Under the pieces are notes generated by a model. The model made no database searches. It had not been told where the DNA came from and was given only the letters and a program-made list of their open reading frames with translations. A DNA stretch of 64,000 bases, taken from positions 13,206,001 to 13,270,000 of the forward strand of contig CM114274.1 of assembly GCA_050084515.1 (NCBI GenBank). The letters are read 5' to 3'. This DNA comes from Blasia pusilla (lineage: Eukaryota > Marchantiophyta > Marchantiopsida > Blasiales). This document shows positions 10,261-22,978 of this stretch, in pieces (position 1 is the stretch's first letter; every line of letters begins with the position of its first letter). Both the position numbers and the translations under genes were made by a program.

Positions 10261-11758
10261 GTGGAAGACTATACAACGGACCTTGACTTGGAGCTTGACT
10301 TGGAGGTTTTCACAAGGGCTTTTCTGCATACTCCTCGCTTATCAGCAAGCGGGCTATTTGGGATGGTTTTTGAGCATCTCCGCGATTGCTTTATCCCAAC
10401 AGATTCAGCAAGTGGCTTTGTCTCTCTATATAAGGTGTATGCACATATGGCGGCATGTAGTCTCCCATTCTCTATCTCTAGGCTCTTGTCATTTATTGGC
10501 TATGGATCCGGATAAGTCTCCTTCATGTGTGCGCCCTTTGGTTATTGGAGAGGTTTTATACTGCTTGGTTAGTCGATCCCTATGCTTGCAATTTCGTCCT
10601 CACTTTTATGCCCACTTATTTCCTCATCAATTTGGAGTGGCAACTCCTAGAGGTTGTGAGGCTGTGGTGCATGGGATTCGCTCCACTCTTGATATTCATC
10701 AAGATTGGGTAGCGATTCAAGTCGATGTGGCTAGCGCATTCAATTCACTTTCTTGTGCGGCCATCTTTGAGGAGCTACGTTGTGTAGGAGGACAACTCGT
10801 GAGCCTCATTCCATTTGTTTGCTCCTTCTATGCCTATGATACGCCCATTATCTATTCCCATCATGCTACTTCTGGGGAATATAGTATTCTACAATCGGCT
10901 TGTGGCACACGTCAAGGTGATCCCATGGGTGGCCCACTCTTTGCCATTGCCCATTTTCATGCCTTTTGAGCATCAGTGCAAGCATTTCCATCTTCTCTTT
11001 TCCCTTATATTGCTAATGACACTCACATTATAGGTCCTCCTTGTGAAGTGGTTCATGCTTATACCCATTTCGTGGAGCAACTCTCTTTCTTAAACCTTAA
11101 AGTCCAACCTAGTAAATATGGAGTATGGTCTCCTTCATGCCTTCCCTCAACATTCACCCCACCTACTCTTGATTTTCCCATCTATATTGAAAGGGTTAGA
11201 GTTCTTGGGGTCCCAATTGGCTTCATCGACTATGTCTCCAAGTTCTTGGATGAGGCCCTTTTGAAAGACATGGAATGGCTTCATTTGTTACCTCATCTAG
11301 ATGATCCCCAAGTGGCTTATGGGATTCTCTCCCAATGTTTTCTACTACGTCCTTCCTACTTTCTACGCACTTGTCCTCCCACTTCAAGGTTCTTACATCG
11401 GTTGGCATCTTTTGATGCTTCTATCTTGGCAACTTTTGGTCAACTTCTTGGCCCAAATACCTTTGAGGGTGAGGATGGTGTCTTTGCTTCATGACAAGCT
11501 ATCTTGCCTATTTCTTTTGGAGGGGTGGGATTGTCCTCCACAATCGCATCTGCTACCGCAGCCTTTTTGGGGAGTTGGGCGTTGGTAGCACCGATTATGG
11601 CTTCAAGGTTTCTCCAAGGAGATACACCTATCTTGATGGATCATATCGCCCATGTAGAGGAGGGGGACTTGTTATTTCAACAACAACTGAGATCTGCACG
11701 AGCTCTTAGCTTCTTCCTCTTGCTACACAAGCAATTCTACCCCCTTTCAGTCAACTGA
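10261..11758 (+). pseudogene. Reverse transcriptase domain of the restriction-like-endonuclease element
   Basis: RT blocks in order are VRPLVIGEVLYCLVSR, HQFGVATPRGCEAVVHG, the palm motif A region AIQVDVASAFNSLS (catalytic Asp), GTRQGDPMGGPLFAIAHF (motif B), then motif C as FPYIANDTHIIG. Motif C should carry two Asp (ADD) but reads A-N-D, so the active site is already lost. In-frame stops are TGA at 10,967-10,969 and TGA at 11,492-11,494; both fall where I would expect Arg, which fits CGA to TGA decay. The frame changes near 10,500 (frame 1 to 2) and near 11,750 (frame 2 to 1). The thumb-like region continues with RVLGVPIGF and GILSQCFLLRPSYFLRT. In life, RT copies element RNA at the target site. 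Confidence 0.75.
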
Positions 11759-11760
11759 TT

Positions 11761-12680
11761 ATGGAAGGGCTTGATCAACTTCAAGAGCATATCTCCAAGA
11801 ATTTGCATCAAATAAACTTTTCTAGCATTCTCTCCGAGGCATCCTCTGACGCTAATCGAGCTCGTCTACGTTCATGTGCGGGTACTAGAGCGGAGGTGTG
11901 GCTTATTGCAAATCCTCTTATTCTTCCATTTCATCTTCCTCGAAGTATATTCTGGACAACTTTGTGGTTACGTCTTGGACTTCCCCATCCTTCTCTCTTA
12001 GGTGTGCCGAATTGTGTATGCGGGGATCCCATTGATGCCAAGGGTATCCATATTCTCCGATGTGCACATGGTGGAGAACGAACGGCCACATATGATGTCA
12101 TTAGAGAGGCGGTAGCATCAGTGGCTCGTACTGCAGGATACACCATTGGGCAAGAGCAACTCCAAGTCCTACCTTCAACCACACAAGCAACCTCTCGTCG
12201 GAGAGTGGATCTTGTTATGTCTCGAGGTGGATTCCGGACACCATGTGATGTGATGGTTTCTGATCCAACACGTTCTGACTTGGTGTGTCGAGCCGCACAT
12301 ACCAAAGGTTTGGTGGCGGAAGCTGCAGCAAGAATCAAGGAGTTAAGTTATACTGTGAGACATGCGACTGATGGATTTATTCCTTTTGCAGTGGAAGTAT
12401 TTTTCTATTACATGTGTCTTTTGATACTTTCCTGAAAACATGTGCTCACCACTCCCTCGAGAATCATCACCTTGCCCCTTCCCGTAGTCCTTCTCTCTCG
12501 GTAGTTATTACTTATTTTCGGCAATGCATCTCAGTGTCCTTAGAACGTGCACAAACCTTGGCATTGATACGTCGTGCGGAGGTAGTGGGGGGTCGCTCGC
12601 CACGTCGTCTATTCACGTCTGACCAACCACTCGTATTCTTGTCAGATTTATTTCAGACTATCAATCGTGTAGCTCGTTGA
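11761..12680 (+). pseudogene. Zinc-finger plus restriction-like endonuclease C-terminal part
   Basis: The frame shows a finger CVCGDPIDAKGIHILRC (C-x-C-x9-H-x3-C). About 50 residues later it reads RRRVDLVMSRGG, then FRTPCDVMVSDPT. The two Asp in VD and CD are 12 residues apart, matching the (P)D-X12-14-D catalytic core of restriction-like endonucleases of R2-type non-LTR elements, with Val replacing the usual Pro. A frameshift near 12,400 moves the tail into frame 3, which ends at 12,680. In R2-like elements this nuclease nicks the target DNA for target-primed reverse transcription. I infer the same role here from order and motif only; a PD-(D/E)XK nuclease of another kind is possible. Confidence 0.6.
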
Positions 12681-12690
12681 ACCGGTGTTT

Positions 12691-15600
12691 ACGTTGGCTT
12701 GTTATCATTTTCTTTTTGTATTTTTTAATACATTTTTGGAATCCTCTTTTAAATTATTATTATCTTTCTTTGTCCTCTTTTGAAATTTATTTTATAATAA
12801 AATGAATATATTTATTCATCGCTTCACTAGCTTTGGGTTTACTTGGATTCACTCGCTTGTGGGTTTGTTTCGGTTAGATTGGATTAAGCGTGGAGGAGAC
12901 AGATGGAGGGAAGGGATTGGCGAGAAGGGCGGGATAAAAACGAGAGTTTGGAAGGTTCAAAGCTCGAACCAACCCTTCGCACGTGTCCACCAACTGACAA
13001 AAGTCCTAATTATTGTTTTTCCGAAATCGCGCGTCAACGCGACGCCATGTGGCCGGGCTTGTATGTACTTGCTGTTTATAAATATGGGCCACGTGGCGGA
13101 GGGGATGTAGGCGCCAGCAAGCGAGCCAACTATGTATGACTTCCCCCATGGGCTACGAATCTGGGTAAATACAGTGGGACCCGAATCTATCATTGGTGAA
13201 AGAGGTAGGCTGGCTAGTCCGCACAGAGTACACATCAATTGATACACCACTGTGAGGGAGCATCAATTGATGTATCCCACGTGAGTTGACACGTGGGCTC
13301 AATGTTCTCACGTGGGTATCGCGTCATCATTCGAGTCGGAACTACCTGGCAAGTAACCGTTTCTGGGACAGAAAACGCAGCAGGCAGGACCTCGCGAGTT
13401 CGCGGGTTCGGCCCAGTAACGTTAGAACTAAGGAAACCGGGCACATTTCAACGGTGTCTTTTTTTCTCGCTGAAAGGCCATGGGTACCGGTATCTTTAAA
13501 CAAGTTCCCGATCACCGCCTCAGGCAGCCATGGACGGGGGTCCTACTTGGCGGCCGAGGGGTGGATCGGCGCGGACGGCGGAGGCGTCCAACGAGACTGG
13601 GGGAGCCAGCGCACGTGACTGTGACGTCAACGTCCAGCGCACGCCAACGCCACGCCTGCGCGGCGCGGCGGGAAGCAGCAGAGCCATGGTTAGGGCTGGG
13701 CTTGCGTAAGGTCCGATCCCATGCAGCCCTGATTTGGTGTGGACTACAGTAGCGCGCGACTTCGTAGAGGGGCCCGAGGCGTTGGACTGGTCTTTCCGTG
13801 GTTCCCCACTGGACCGTCTCTCTCTCTCTCTCGCTCTATGTGCTAGAGTGGCACACCCCATGTTTCGGCCGTCATGACCACGATGCATGCGTTTCCCTCG
13901 TTGTCTTTGGCTGGCAGGCCCAGGAAGCAGCTTAGTGAAGGAGTCTCTGGGTCATACCACCGCGAGGAGGGCGATGGCGCCGTGCACGCGGTGAGAGCCG
14001 AGGCAAGAACGTGAAGCTCTATCGAATGTCTCGCTTCTAACATTGCCCACAATGAGGATGGCGACCGCAGCTCGATCTAGCTACCTTACTATGTAGCGAG
14101 CTCCATCGTGTCGAACGCCCGTCAAGTATGTCGAAGAGGTAGTAGTAGTAGTAGTAGTAGAGTAGTGCCCCGGAGTGACTCCTGCCTTATATCCGATCGA
14201 GGCGGCGAGGAACTGCAAGAGAAGCGGTAGGCTCTGCTGCAACGTCGTCTCGATCGGCCTGCGCGTTTGCGATGAGCCGTGCCGTGTCGCTCTATGGTGT
14301 GTGTACGCAGGAGTTGCTTAACAGGAACCGCAAGAAAGAATGCGGCAGGGCCAGAGCAGACCGACCAGCGCAGGAACCCCACGACTTCTCTTGTGCCAGG
14401 GAGTGGGGAGCAAGATACCGCTCGCCGGCAGCTTTTGTAAATATCAGAGCAGAGTCATTTAGAATTGTTTCGTTTCACTTACAGTCGGATTGTGCGATTT
14501 CCAACTCCGTCTGATAAAGAAACCTCCTCAGCTGATCATGAGTCAGACGCTTTGGATAGGGTCGCCATGTGAAGTACCTGCAAAGGGAACAAGGCCACTT
14601 ACGGCTCCCAGGGGGGGGAATGCCCCCTTCTTCCTTTTCTGGTCGTGTTGTGGCCTTCAGGAACAAGGCCCCTCTTTTGTACTTCCGATGGGCTCCACAA
14701 CATCGCCATGTGAAGGACCTGCAAGGCGGAGGACAAATGCACTACAATATTCCAACGCAGAAGAAGCAGCAGCCTCTGCCCAGACAATCGTCCCCCCGGA
14801 GGCATGAAGAGCGAAGACGGAGTGTGCGGTGCGGACGGTGCCAACACCCCCCCCCTCCCCACTCCACATTGCTGCCTGCCGGTAGGGGCCGAATCGTGGT
14901 ACGGTGATTTACTCCTTCCGATCCTGGATCCACTAACAGTCGGGGCATTGAGTAAGCGGACGCTTCTTCAGCCGACTAGAGCGAGCGCGGCTGCGCGGCA
15001 AGCCATGTATGACATGCCCATTCACTCCGGGACTTCGGAATTCGGACTCAGTGCTCTACGACTTGCAAACGGAACGGACCCTGCATGTCCGCAGCTCCGC
15101 CCTCGGCAGCAGACGCGCACAGAATATTTCCTCGGCTGTCTTTCTTTAGGGATTCTCTCGGAAGAAAACCCCACGAGTTCTGGTAACTGTCCTGCATTCC
15201 ATGAAGTACAAGTAGGCCCCACTATGAGACCCGCTCAGCCTCAGTCCTGCCAGGAGACCCAGGCTTTGCTCGTTCTAGCCTAGCCACCCACGGTCCAAAG
15301 TTCCAAACGCCGTCTCTCCCTCGCTCTCTGCTAATAAAAGACACCGTTTGATCATATTCCTCGGCAAACTACTACTCCATTCTGCCCAGATGTGGCCGCT
15401 GCTCCGCCGGTTCGTTTTCGACCGGACGGCGTGCCGTCGCTGCCCCCTCGGTTTTGTCCTCATGTCGGTGATGGAAATTTGGACGTTTGTCTTTAATAGC
15501 CAGCGAACATAACCGACACGCCCCAGATCTCCATCCGTCGTCATCGGTACTCGAGCCCTCGCCCTCACCCGGTCACCACCCGTGGGCCCCGTTCATTGGC

Positions 15601-16100
15601 TCGGCCTCGGAAACTTCCAGTTCCAGCTACGCACGTGACTCACTCCGCCGATTCAAAACCACTCAATTTAGGCCCTGGCAAATGAAATAACCCTTTCTGG
15701 CTATAAACCACCAGTTATGTCCATGTTCTCTCGGGAAAACTCCCCGAACCCTGATCAAAAACACTAAACGCTTTCGTCTGCCCTGCACGTCAAATTTTCC
15801 CAACACCTCAAATTTAAACAATCCCGAACACCATAAGTCAAAAGGCCGTGGCTTATTTGACGGTGAGGAGTTCCTTACGGCGCTAACGATCGTCACAGAT
15901 CGGTAAGCCCGCCCCGACCCCAACGCTCCCGAGCCGTAGTAAACGAACCGGTCGACCGTAGACGCAGTTTCCGAGCACCGGGCCGTGGTCTCATACACCG
16001 TCGATTCTAACTATGGTTATGCGTCGTTGACTGCGGTAGAGATATTTCACGTGTGCCCACAATAGTGCTTCCGCACCCCCCATATCCCGAAAGATTTTGG
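12691..16100. other. GC-rich low-repeat region with CACGTG cluster, no gene called
   Basis: From about 12.85 to 16.1 kb base composition rises to 50% GC or more and CpG is frequent. Overlapping open frames exist on both strands but none has a recognisable domain or sits alone, so I call no gene. It could be a promoter or a gene 5' region whose coding part is not recognisable. It also holds a (CT)n tract at 13,813-13,831, a (GTA)n tract at 14,139-14,166, and two direct echoes of CGCCATGTGAAG and ACCTGCAA (about 14,570 and 14,705). Confidence 0.45.
12980..13317. promoter_or_regulatory. Cluster of G-box (CACGTG) motifs
   Basis: CACGTG occurs at 12,980, 13,090, 13,278, 13,290 and 13,309. Three more copies lie at 13,612, 15,632 and 16,048, and a palindromic TGACGTCA at 13,622. 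These are binding cores for plant bZIP and bHLH factors. A TATAAATA box at about 13,077 precedes the second site. Between 13,230 and 13,275 CATCAATTGAT occurs twice. I infer possible regulatory function from density alone; no transcription unit is shown. Confidence 0.35.
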
Positions 16101-19100
16101 GTATCCACCTCTCGGGAATACCACCCATATACCCGGGCTGCCCTTTTCGAGGCATGCTTGTGGATTTGCTTGGATAGAAATTATCTAGTACTGTTGTTGT
16201 TGTTAAATTATTTCTGTCATGTCCTTCCCTATCCGCATGCGTTCCACACGATCTCTTCTACGAGTTTTGAGTGCTTTTCATTTAATTTTCTTTTAGCCTT
16301 TCCGCAGGTGATATTAGCATTGGAAAAATAGAAAACTAAGTAAATTTCTCTTTTGGTTCACGGTTACCCTTCGTCATATAGCGTATATGTACCCCATCTC
16401 AAGTATTCTCTATGTTTTTTATAATGTATGTTTTTGTTCGTCTTGGACTACTCGTACGGGTGGTTAGCTGTTTTTCATATGCTCCACATGTAACTTTGTC
16501 AATCTGGCGGAGCATGTGAAAATGTTATTACAAATTTTGATGAATGATTATTCTCGATAAGCAGAGGAGGCCATGCACGGTCCTCCTCTCCCTCTTGTGA
16601 ATGTGGGTATATGCCCTTTCTTGAGAATAGTTATCGGCCATGTCCGTATTTAAATGTTTCTTATACCATAGAGTATTAGGAACATGTGTTGTGTTACGGA
16701 GGTGTTGTCATAGAGAAAATGTCACAAATTATAATATAAATTTAATTCACACCATATGAAACCATCATCGTCCTTCCATAAATTACGGCCATGCCACACA
16801 ACCCTAAACAGATAACCCAAAAGATACCATTGTCCTTTTAGGTCAGGTGTTTTAATCTCCAATTAGTAGCCCTATTTATCTGTGTTGTATAGATATGAGC
16901 ATGATATGAAAATATTTATGATGGAAATTATTGAAAAAAATCAAGAAATTGAGTATAAGAATGAAAGGGTGGGAAAATACGGTTTTGGTTATGAAAACCA
17001 TCTACTATTCAACTAATATCCCTTATGTTATGAAAAATATCCTTTGGGAAAAGGAATTATGTGACAAGAACATCTTGATCATTCCCTCGTGGTATCATGC
17101 CTTAAAGTTCATTTGAGTATCTCAAGATGCACTACAAAATGATAGGAATTATATAAAAAAAAAGGAACCAAAATTCCGAAAAGAGGAAACCTACTCTCGG
17201 TGTGGAATAGATGCGCATACTAGAATATTAAACATGTCGTAAAGGAATAAACATATTTAAGGTTATGGTAAAAAATAATTATTAAATTAGTTCATATTAT
17301 AATGTATATAGTATATTAAGGAAGGGGGTTTACTACGCAAGGAACATCTTTTCTAGAAACTGAAGGTTTTTACACATGAGAAAAAATAAATATGATATTA
17401 TGTTTTATCGAAAAAAAAAGGTGATTCATTACATTACATATCCTCACACATGAATGAGACACTCAATAATCTCATTTTTATGAAAATTAAAATGGTGGAG
17501 ATTAAATTGTATGGAAATAATATTCTAAAATAACTAACTTATTATAATAGAATTTTATAGTTTTCTTTTGCTTTTGTGAAATTTAGACTATACTTTAAAA
17601 TGAGAAAATATTTTATATTATTTTAAAAATAGGAAATATCTACGACATTCAAAAAGTAATGTGCTTCACACAATAATGACAAAGAATGTTTTTTTTTCTT
17701 GTGTAAATATTATTGAGACAATATGGGTTTTCTTGCCATAACAAAAAATCTCTTTGATTTAAGCCTTTTACAATTAAAGAAAATTTCATCGTCTTCTTAT
17801 CTTTAGGGATTTTTTTAATATCTTAAAAATCTATGGTGAAACCCTTTTACCATTATACAGCAAAAATAGGCATGTACTAGGTTTTTTTCTTCATGTAGAA
17901 TTTTTTGTAAAAATTGCTCCAAGTTAAAATTTCTGTAATTTTTTATATTTTCTATTATTGTATCCTTTCTTATGTAGTTTTATTTTTGTGTATATTTTAC
18001 ATTAAAAAATTGAAGTTAATTAGTATAGAATAACCAAGTTTCATCATATCTAAAATATTTAGGATCCTTCGGGTGTTTTGTCCAACGGCTCACAACTTAC
18101 ATGGCATGATGGCAACCTATAAGCATCAAGGTTGTATATGGACAAAGTCCGCATCCGTGGATTTACATCCGTCATATAGAAGGACTTGTCCACGTAGGCC
18201 CTATCTCTCTCTTTCTAACAGCCCCCCCCCCCATCCCCCCCCCCACCTCTCTGCCTTCGTGATAGGCACTTCTCATTTCTTCCTCCTCCCACTCCATTCC
18301 CTTCCCCCTCATTCGCCAGAGAATTTGCCTTGCCCACCCTTGCCTTGCCTTGCCTTCCACGGTTCCATCATGAAGTATGGGCCCCACCCTCTGCAATCCG
18401 TGTCCGTAAACATGTGCAAACTTGTCCTCACATGCCCATCCTAGGAACAAACTTGTTTGTTTTTGTGCAAACATGATAAGCATCTTACATCAAAGATTGA
18501 TACCATCCAAATCATCGTAATCATTCTAAAAGTACTTGAGTAGGACCAAGTTTCAAGGGTTTTTTCCCAAAAACTTTCAAAAAATTGGTCTCTGAATCTT
18601 TGCTTCAAGTTTTCTTCCAAAGCTTCAAAATTACTTTATTATTAAGGAATTACCATATGAACGCTACAAATTAAATCTAAACCTAGGAAATAGAAATGAA
18701 TTTGCATCACAAGGGAATATTTTGCAAGGGAATTGCAAACTATTATAATTAAAAGGAAGTTCATACATGAGAAATATCACCAAAATGTATTCACTTTAAC
18801 CACAAAAAGATAAAGCAAAAAATAGGATATTTATCTAATCCAAGATTTTAGAGCAAAAACTGGCTTCCGAAATCTACTAGGTTTTGATTTTTATGCATAA
18901 ATCTCATCAAAATACAAATTCATAATCCCTAAAAAAAGTTCTAAGGAATTCATATCCAACTTAAGTTTAGAACGCGATATAAGATTTGATCCATGTACCA
19001 AATATTTATTTAAAATTTATCTTCCAACCACTTTTTTCAAACAAAAGGATACATTAAGATCGTAAAGAAAGAACAAATGTAGATTCAACGTATTTTCATG

Positions 19101-20850
19101 ATTTTACTATTTTTAAGATAGAAACGTAATTAAGCTGATGTATGTTTTAATTTTTTAATAATTATAAAAGAGAATTTTGTGAAAATTTTAACATGTTTAT
19201 ACATAAAATTCATGAAATATTGGAAAATAATTACACCAAGGATGTATTAATTCTCTATCACTTAAATATTCACTCACTCTAAAGGTTTGAGGAATTTTGG
19301 TAAACACATAAGGAAGGTCCAACCATCTCAAATTTCTTGGAGGCTTCCTAAGGTGAGCTCATGGACCTCTTATCCTTGGGATAGATGCTTTGCAAGTACT
19401 ATTATTGTGAGACACAAGCATAAGGTACCACCAAAACCCTAATTTGCTATCTTGGATCAAAAGCCCATAAATTTCTATACCACTAGTTGGTCTCAAACCC
19501 CCCAAACATGTCAAGGATGATTAACATTTGTCACGTTATTTATATAGGAGCAGATAGGATCTACTCAACGTTCAGAGGTCTTGAGGATGTTAGGCATCAA
19601 TCTTGGTAGGTTAAGGATGGCATGTTGAGGAGGTGGAAAACTGAAGTGTGTAACTTTTCCCCCATTTTTCCATGATTTTGGGCAATTTGGAGGAACTGAA
19701 AATTTCTGAAAAGTTCCCAACTCATGGCATAGTTGACTTCCTAATATGGGAGCTAGCTGTTGATCCCCTATGGAGGATGTGTAAGGGTTGGATTCTACAA
19801 AGCGGTTCAGATGGGCGGGGACACATGTTTTACGAGTATGGGAGAATGGTAGAGTGGCTAAGAGTGCAAGTTATGTCTCAAAATTCATAGCGAGCATGAT
19901 CGATGTAACATGCCCAACAATTGGGACATTTTGGATTCAAGCGCACATACACAAGCATTGTTGGATTGTGAGTTTGGAAAAGTGTTTGAACATTGTGATT
20001 GTGAGGACTCACACTAAGTTTGCAATGCAATCATAAAAGTGATTATGAGTTGGACTCGCAATGTGATGGCTTGATTGGCAAATAAGTACTTATGAGAATC
20101 ACACTTTGGGTCTACGGGGACCTCATTCGAGTCCTATGTGACTTTCACAATACTCACAATTCATGGTGGTGATAACACTAATAATGGACTCAAATATAGA
20201 CTCAAAAAAACCTTCCAAATCAAAATGCCATCACTAATATCCCCCATGCCCCTTTGGTTTTGAGTATTCAACTTTTGACCTTAGGAATTTGAAAGTACGG
20301 GCTTTTGTCTTCTTCCTCTCAGATATGGCAAAGCCCTTGCCATTTTCCAACCTCTAGTTCTATCATTTTGTGTATGGATGCAAATGATGGGGTTGGGCCT
20401 ATTGGGGAGGTGGCGTGAGGGGGGGGATGGGGTTTGGAAAGGTTTAGTAAGACCAATGGATGTGCACTCACTAATTAAATCCCATCTCAATTGTCATTAC
20501 TAGAGCATCATGTGTCATACATTATTGCACAGTAGTATGTACTCCACATGGTGTACCGCCAAGAGTTGAAGGTGCGAGTAGTACATATGGAGGAGTGGCA
20601 TTGGTATGCCTCTCACTACGACCAGCTCTTGTTCCACCACCATGTAGATGTTGGAAGAAATTGGACAATCACTCATATAAATCACACAAGATGCATGTGG
20701 TTCAGTGCCCATGGGGAAGTTACATTCACGATAAAAAACTCTCAGGTTGCTTTACCACACTAAACTAATGATTTTAGGTGTCATATTAGTCAGCGGCATG
20801 TACCATCGTCCGTTTTCAACATGCCTAAAGGGTATCCACGGTTTGCATCT
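16101..20850. other. AT-rich unassigned region
   Basis: Long AT-rich sequence with poly-A and poly-T runs and no recognisable protein or RNA gene. A fragment resembling the GC-rich family start (CAAGGTTGTATATGGACAAA) lies near 18,127, followed by C runs at 18,222-18,232 and 18,235-18,244 and by CCTTGCC repeats near 18,330-18,355. Confidence 0.4.
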
Positions 20851-21180
20851 GAGCCCACCCCTAATCTTGTCGAGCACTTGCGTAGATGTGTGTTAGCCAA
20901 TCCCGCACCCAGGTGGTGGCCCGTACCAGCATGTAGGGTGGACTAGGCTCCCATCGAGCAGGCTCAAGCGCGGGCCCTGAGCCCGCACAAAGGGAGCCCA
21001 GTTCACCTTACATGCTAGCCATGGGCTACGCGCGGGCCACAACCCGGGTGTAGGTTTGGCTAGCATGGGTCTACGCGACTGCTCGTTGAGCTCAAGGGCG
21101 GGCTCAGATGCAAGCTGCGGATACCAGAGCAACATATCTGTCCCATGGAGGAACTTGTCTATTTCCGTGCAACCTTGCCC
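20850..21180. repeat. GC-rich repeat family member, fragment
   Basis: GC-rich islet with the GCGCGGGC and GAGCCCGC words and the right-end word gcaaccttgc at 21,169-21,178. Read on the minus strand, the end GCAAGGTTGCACGGAAATAG matches the start of the copy at 23,777 on the plus strand, so the two copies lie in opposite orientation. Confidence 0.6.
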
Positions 21181-22978
21181 ACCGCCCCCACTAGGGAAAT
21201 TATAGAAGGCGAGCAAGCTTGCCTTTCAGAGACCTTCATGATGTCACTCTTGTAACTGATAGAATTACATACACATAAGCAACAATAGAATAGTATGAAA
21301 TGTGGAGGAGGTAAATGATTGTGGCTCTAGAGGTAGGGGCGCTTATGGTTGATGAGGCAAAAAAATATATATACATGGAGTGAGAGTATTGCAAGTGAAG
21401 TCATTGGGGAACATTATGGTGAGCATCTCAAGTTATCCAAAGATGTCAAAGAAGGAGAAGTTTCTTTGTCTGATTGTGAAGTCAATGTGGGAGTAGCTCA
21501 TGTGGGTGGACCAACCACCAATATATCGCCAAGTCATCCAAAATGCCATTATGTTGAAATTTTAGGATAGAGCCTTCATTTCCCTCGAGTGGAGGTAGAT
21601 GATGATTAGGATGTTCACTTTGGATTGTCATCACTATATGATAACAACCACTCGTGAGTTAGTGTAGGGGGCTCTAAAGTTTGAGGAGGAGAGGTAGGCA
21701 TGGGCATTGGCTAATATGATACCTACAAAATACAACAAATAATTGCTAGCTAGCATCAATCCTACACAATGAGTTGGCACCAACAAGAGATCTGCAGAGA
21801 CAATGGATGGATCAATAATGGTTGGTGGAGGTAGAGAAACGAACGCCATCATAGTTCTTACAAAAAAACCGCGACATTCGCCTCAAATGCCAAAAGAAAC
21901 TCACTCTTTTGGTCAAGGAGGAGAAGAGTTATTTTGACATGTCTTTAGAAGTAACTCTTACCTTGTAGCACCCTTAGCATGTAGGGATAGTTAGTTTGTA
22001 TTATTGAAGACTTAAGGGACTATGTGGATGCCTTGTGCCGTTTACGAGTTGGGGACTTCTTGACTCCTAAGGTTTTGGATGATGTGTGAAGGGGCAGGAA
22101 GGCTAGAGATGAGATATTTTCTGACTAAGATGTCGTAGCATCGATGGTGAATTTGTGAAACTTTTGTACTCATGTAATGTCTTCTAAATTACTCCTTTCA
22201 ATAAAGTTACTAACTCCACTTTTTCTTATGGTGCAACATGATATGCCACACCCCAATAATTTTTAGGCTAGTTCCAAGGTAGAGTAGGAGTAGCAATGGG
22301 TATGCTTGTGGCGTGCTAATGTCAACACATTCGAATCCATAAATCTTATTGGTTTGTCTTGTTTGAGGAGAGGACCATTTAGATGATATATGGCTCCTAC
22401 AATGAGGATGAGGAGTCAAGGACAAGGATGAGGAGATTTGTATTACATAGCATCTGGCTACTCCAAAGTAGAGTAGAGATAGTCATCAAATAATGTATGT
22501 AGTGGATGCACTTGGTCTATTCATAGAAGGCATCACCACATAAGATCTAGTAGTAGCAGCCTTATTAAGGTTGCACAATAGATGCTAGAGAGCGGGATTA
22601 GATCCTAAAGTGAGCTAGACACTTCAAGTAGGAGGGAATATATCTTTTTTGAGTTTGGGAAGATGGCAGAGACCGAGTGGTGCCTCCTCCTTCATATAGG
22701 GCATGATTGGTGCAACATTACCATGAGGAGTTGGCGCATTTAATTAGGAGTGAAGTGGACATACAACTTGCTCTAGTTATAATATTGGTGGTAAGGCATA
22801 TAGACATCTATGCAATATTTTTTTGCTAAATGCATAGTTTATCATAGAGGCAGTGAACCTCGTTTAGTGTTCCAACTCCATAGTTGCAAATACAATAAAT
22901 CATGGGTTTAGGCTACTGATAGATTTTGGATATCATATGGCTTTTACCATTGACAAGAACGATAAGTTTATGACCAAT
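21181..22978. other. Unassigned region, possible retroelement debris
   Basis: A broken plus-strand frame near 22,000 reads EDLRDYVDALCRLRVGDFL, which has protein-like composition, but I cannot name a family. Nothing else is supported. Confidence 0.3.

Larger units (their letters stand above)
10241..12690 (+). mobile_element. Non-LTR-type retroelement with restriction-like endonuclease, degenerate
   Basis: One protein can be followed across several frames. An N-terminal block has LSASGLFGMVFEHLRDCF (frame 1, from 10,261). Next is a reverse transcriptase (frame 2, about 10,500-11,750), then a C-terminal zinc-finger and nuclease block (frame 1, to about 12,400), then a tail ending ERAQTLALIRRAEVVGG (frame 3, stop at 12,680). 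No LTR or integrase is seen. The domain order (RT, then CCHC-like finger, then D-X12-D nuclease) is that of early-branching non-LTR elements with a restriction-like endonuclease, such as the R2, NeSL and Utopia groups. Downstream of 12,690 the sequence turns AT-rich. Confidence 0.65.

Noticed and set aside
13286-15998. Many overlapping open frames in the GC-rich region
   Set aside because: GC-rich sequence has few stops; frames overlap on both strands and none shows a known motif or a clear splice pattern.
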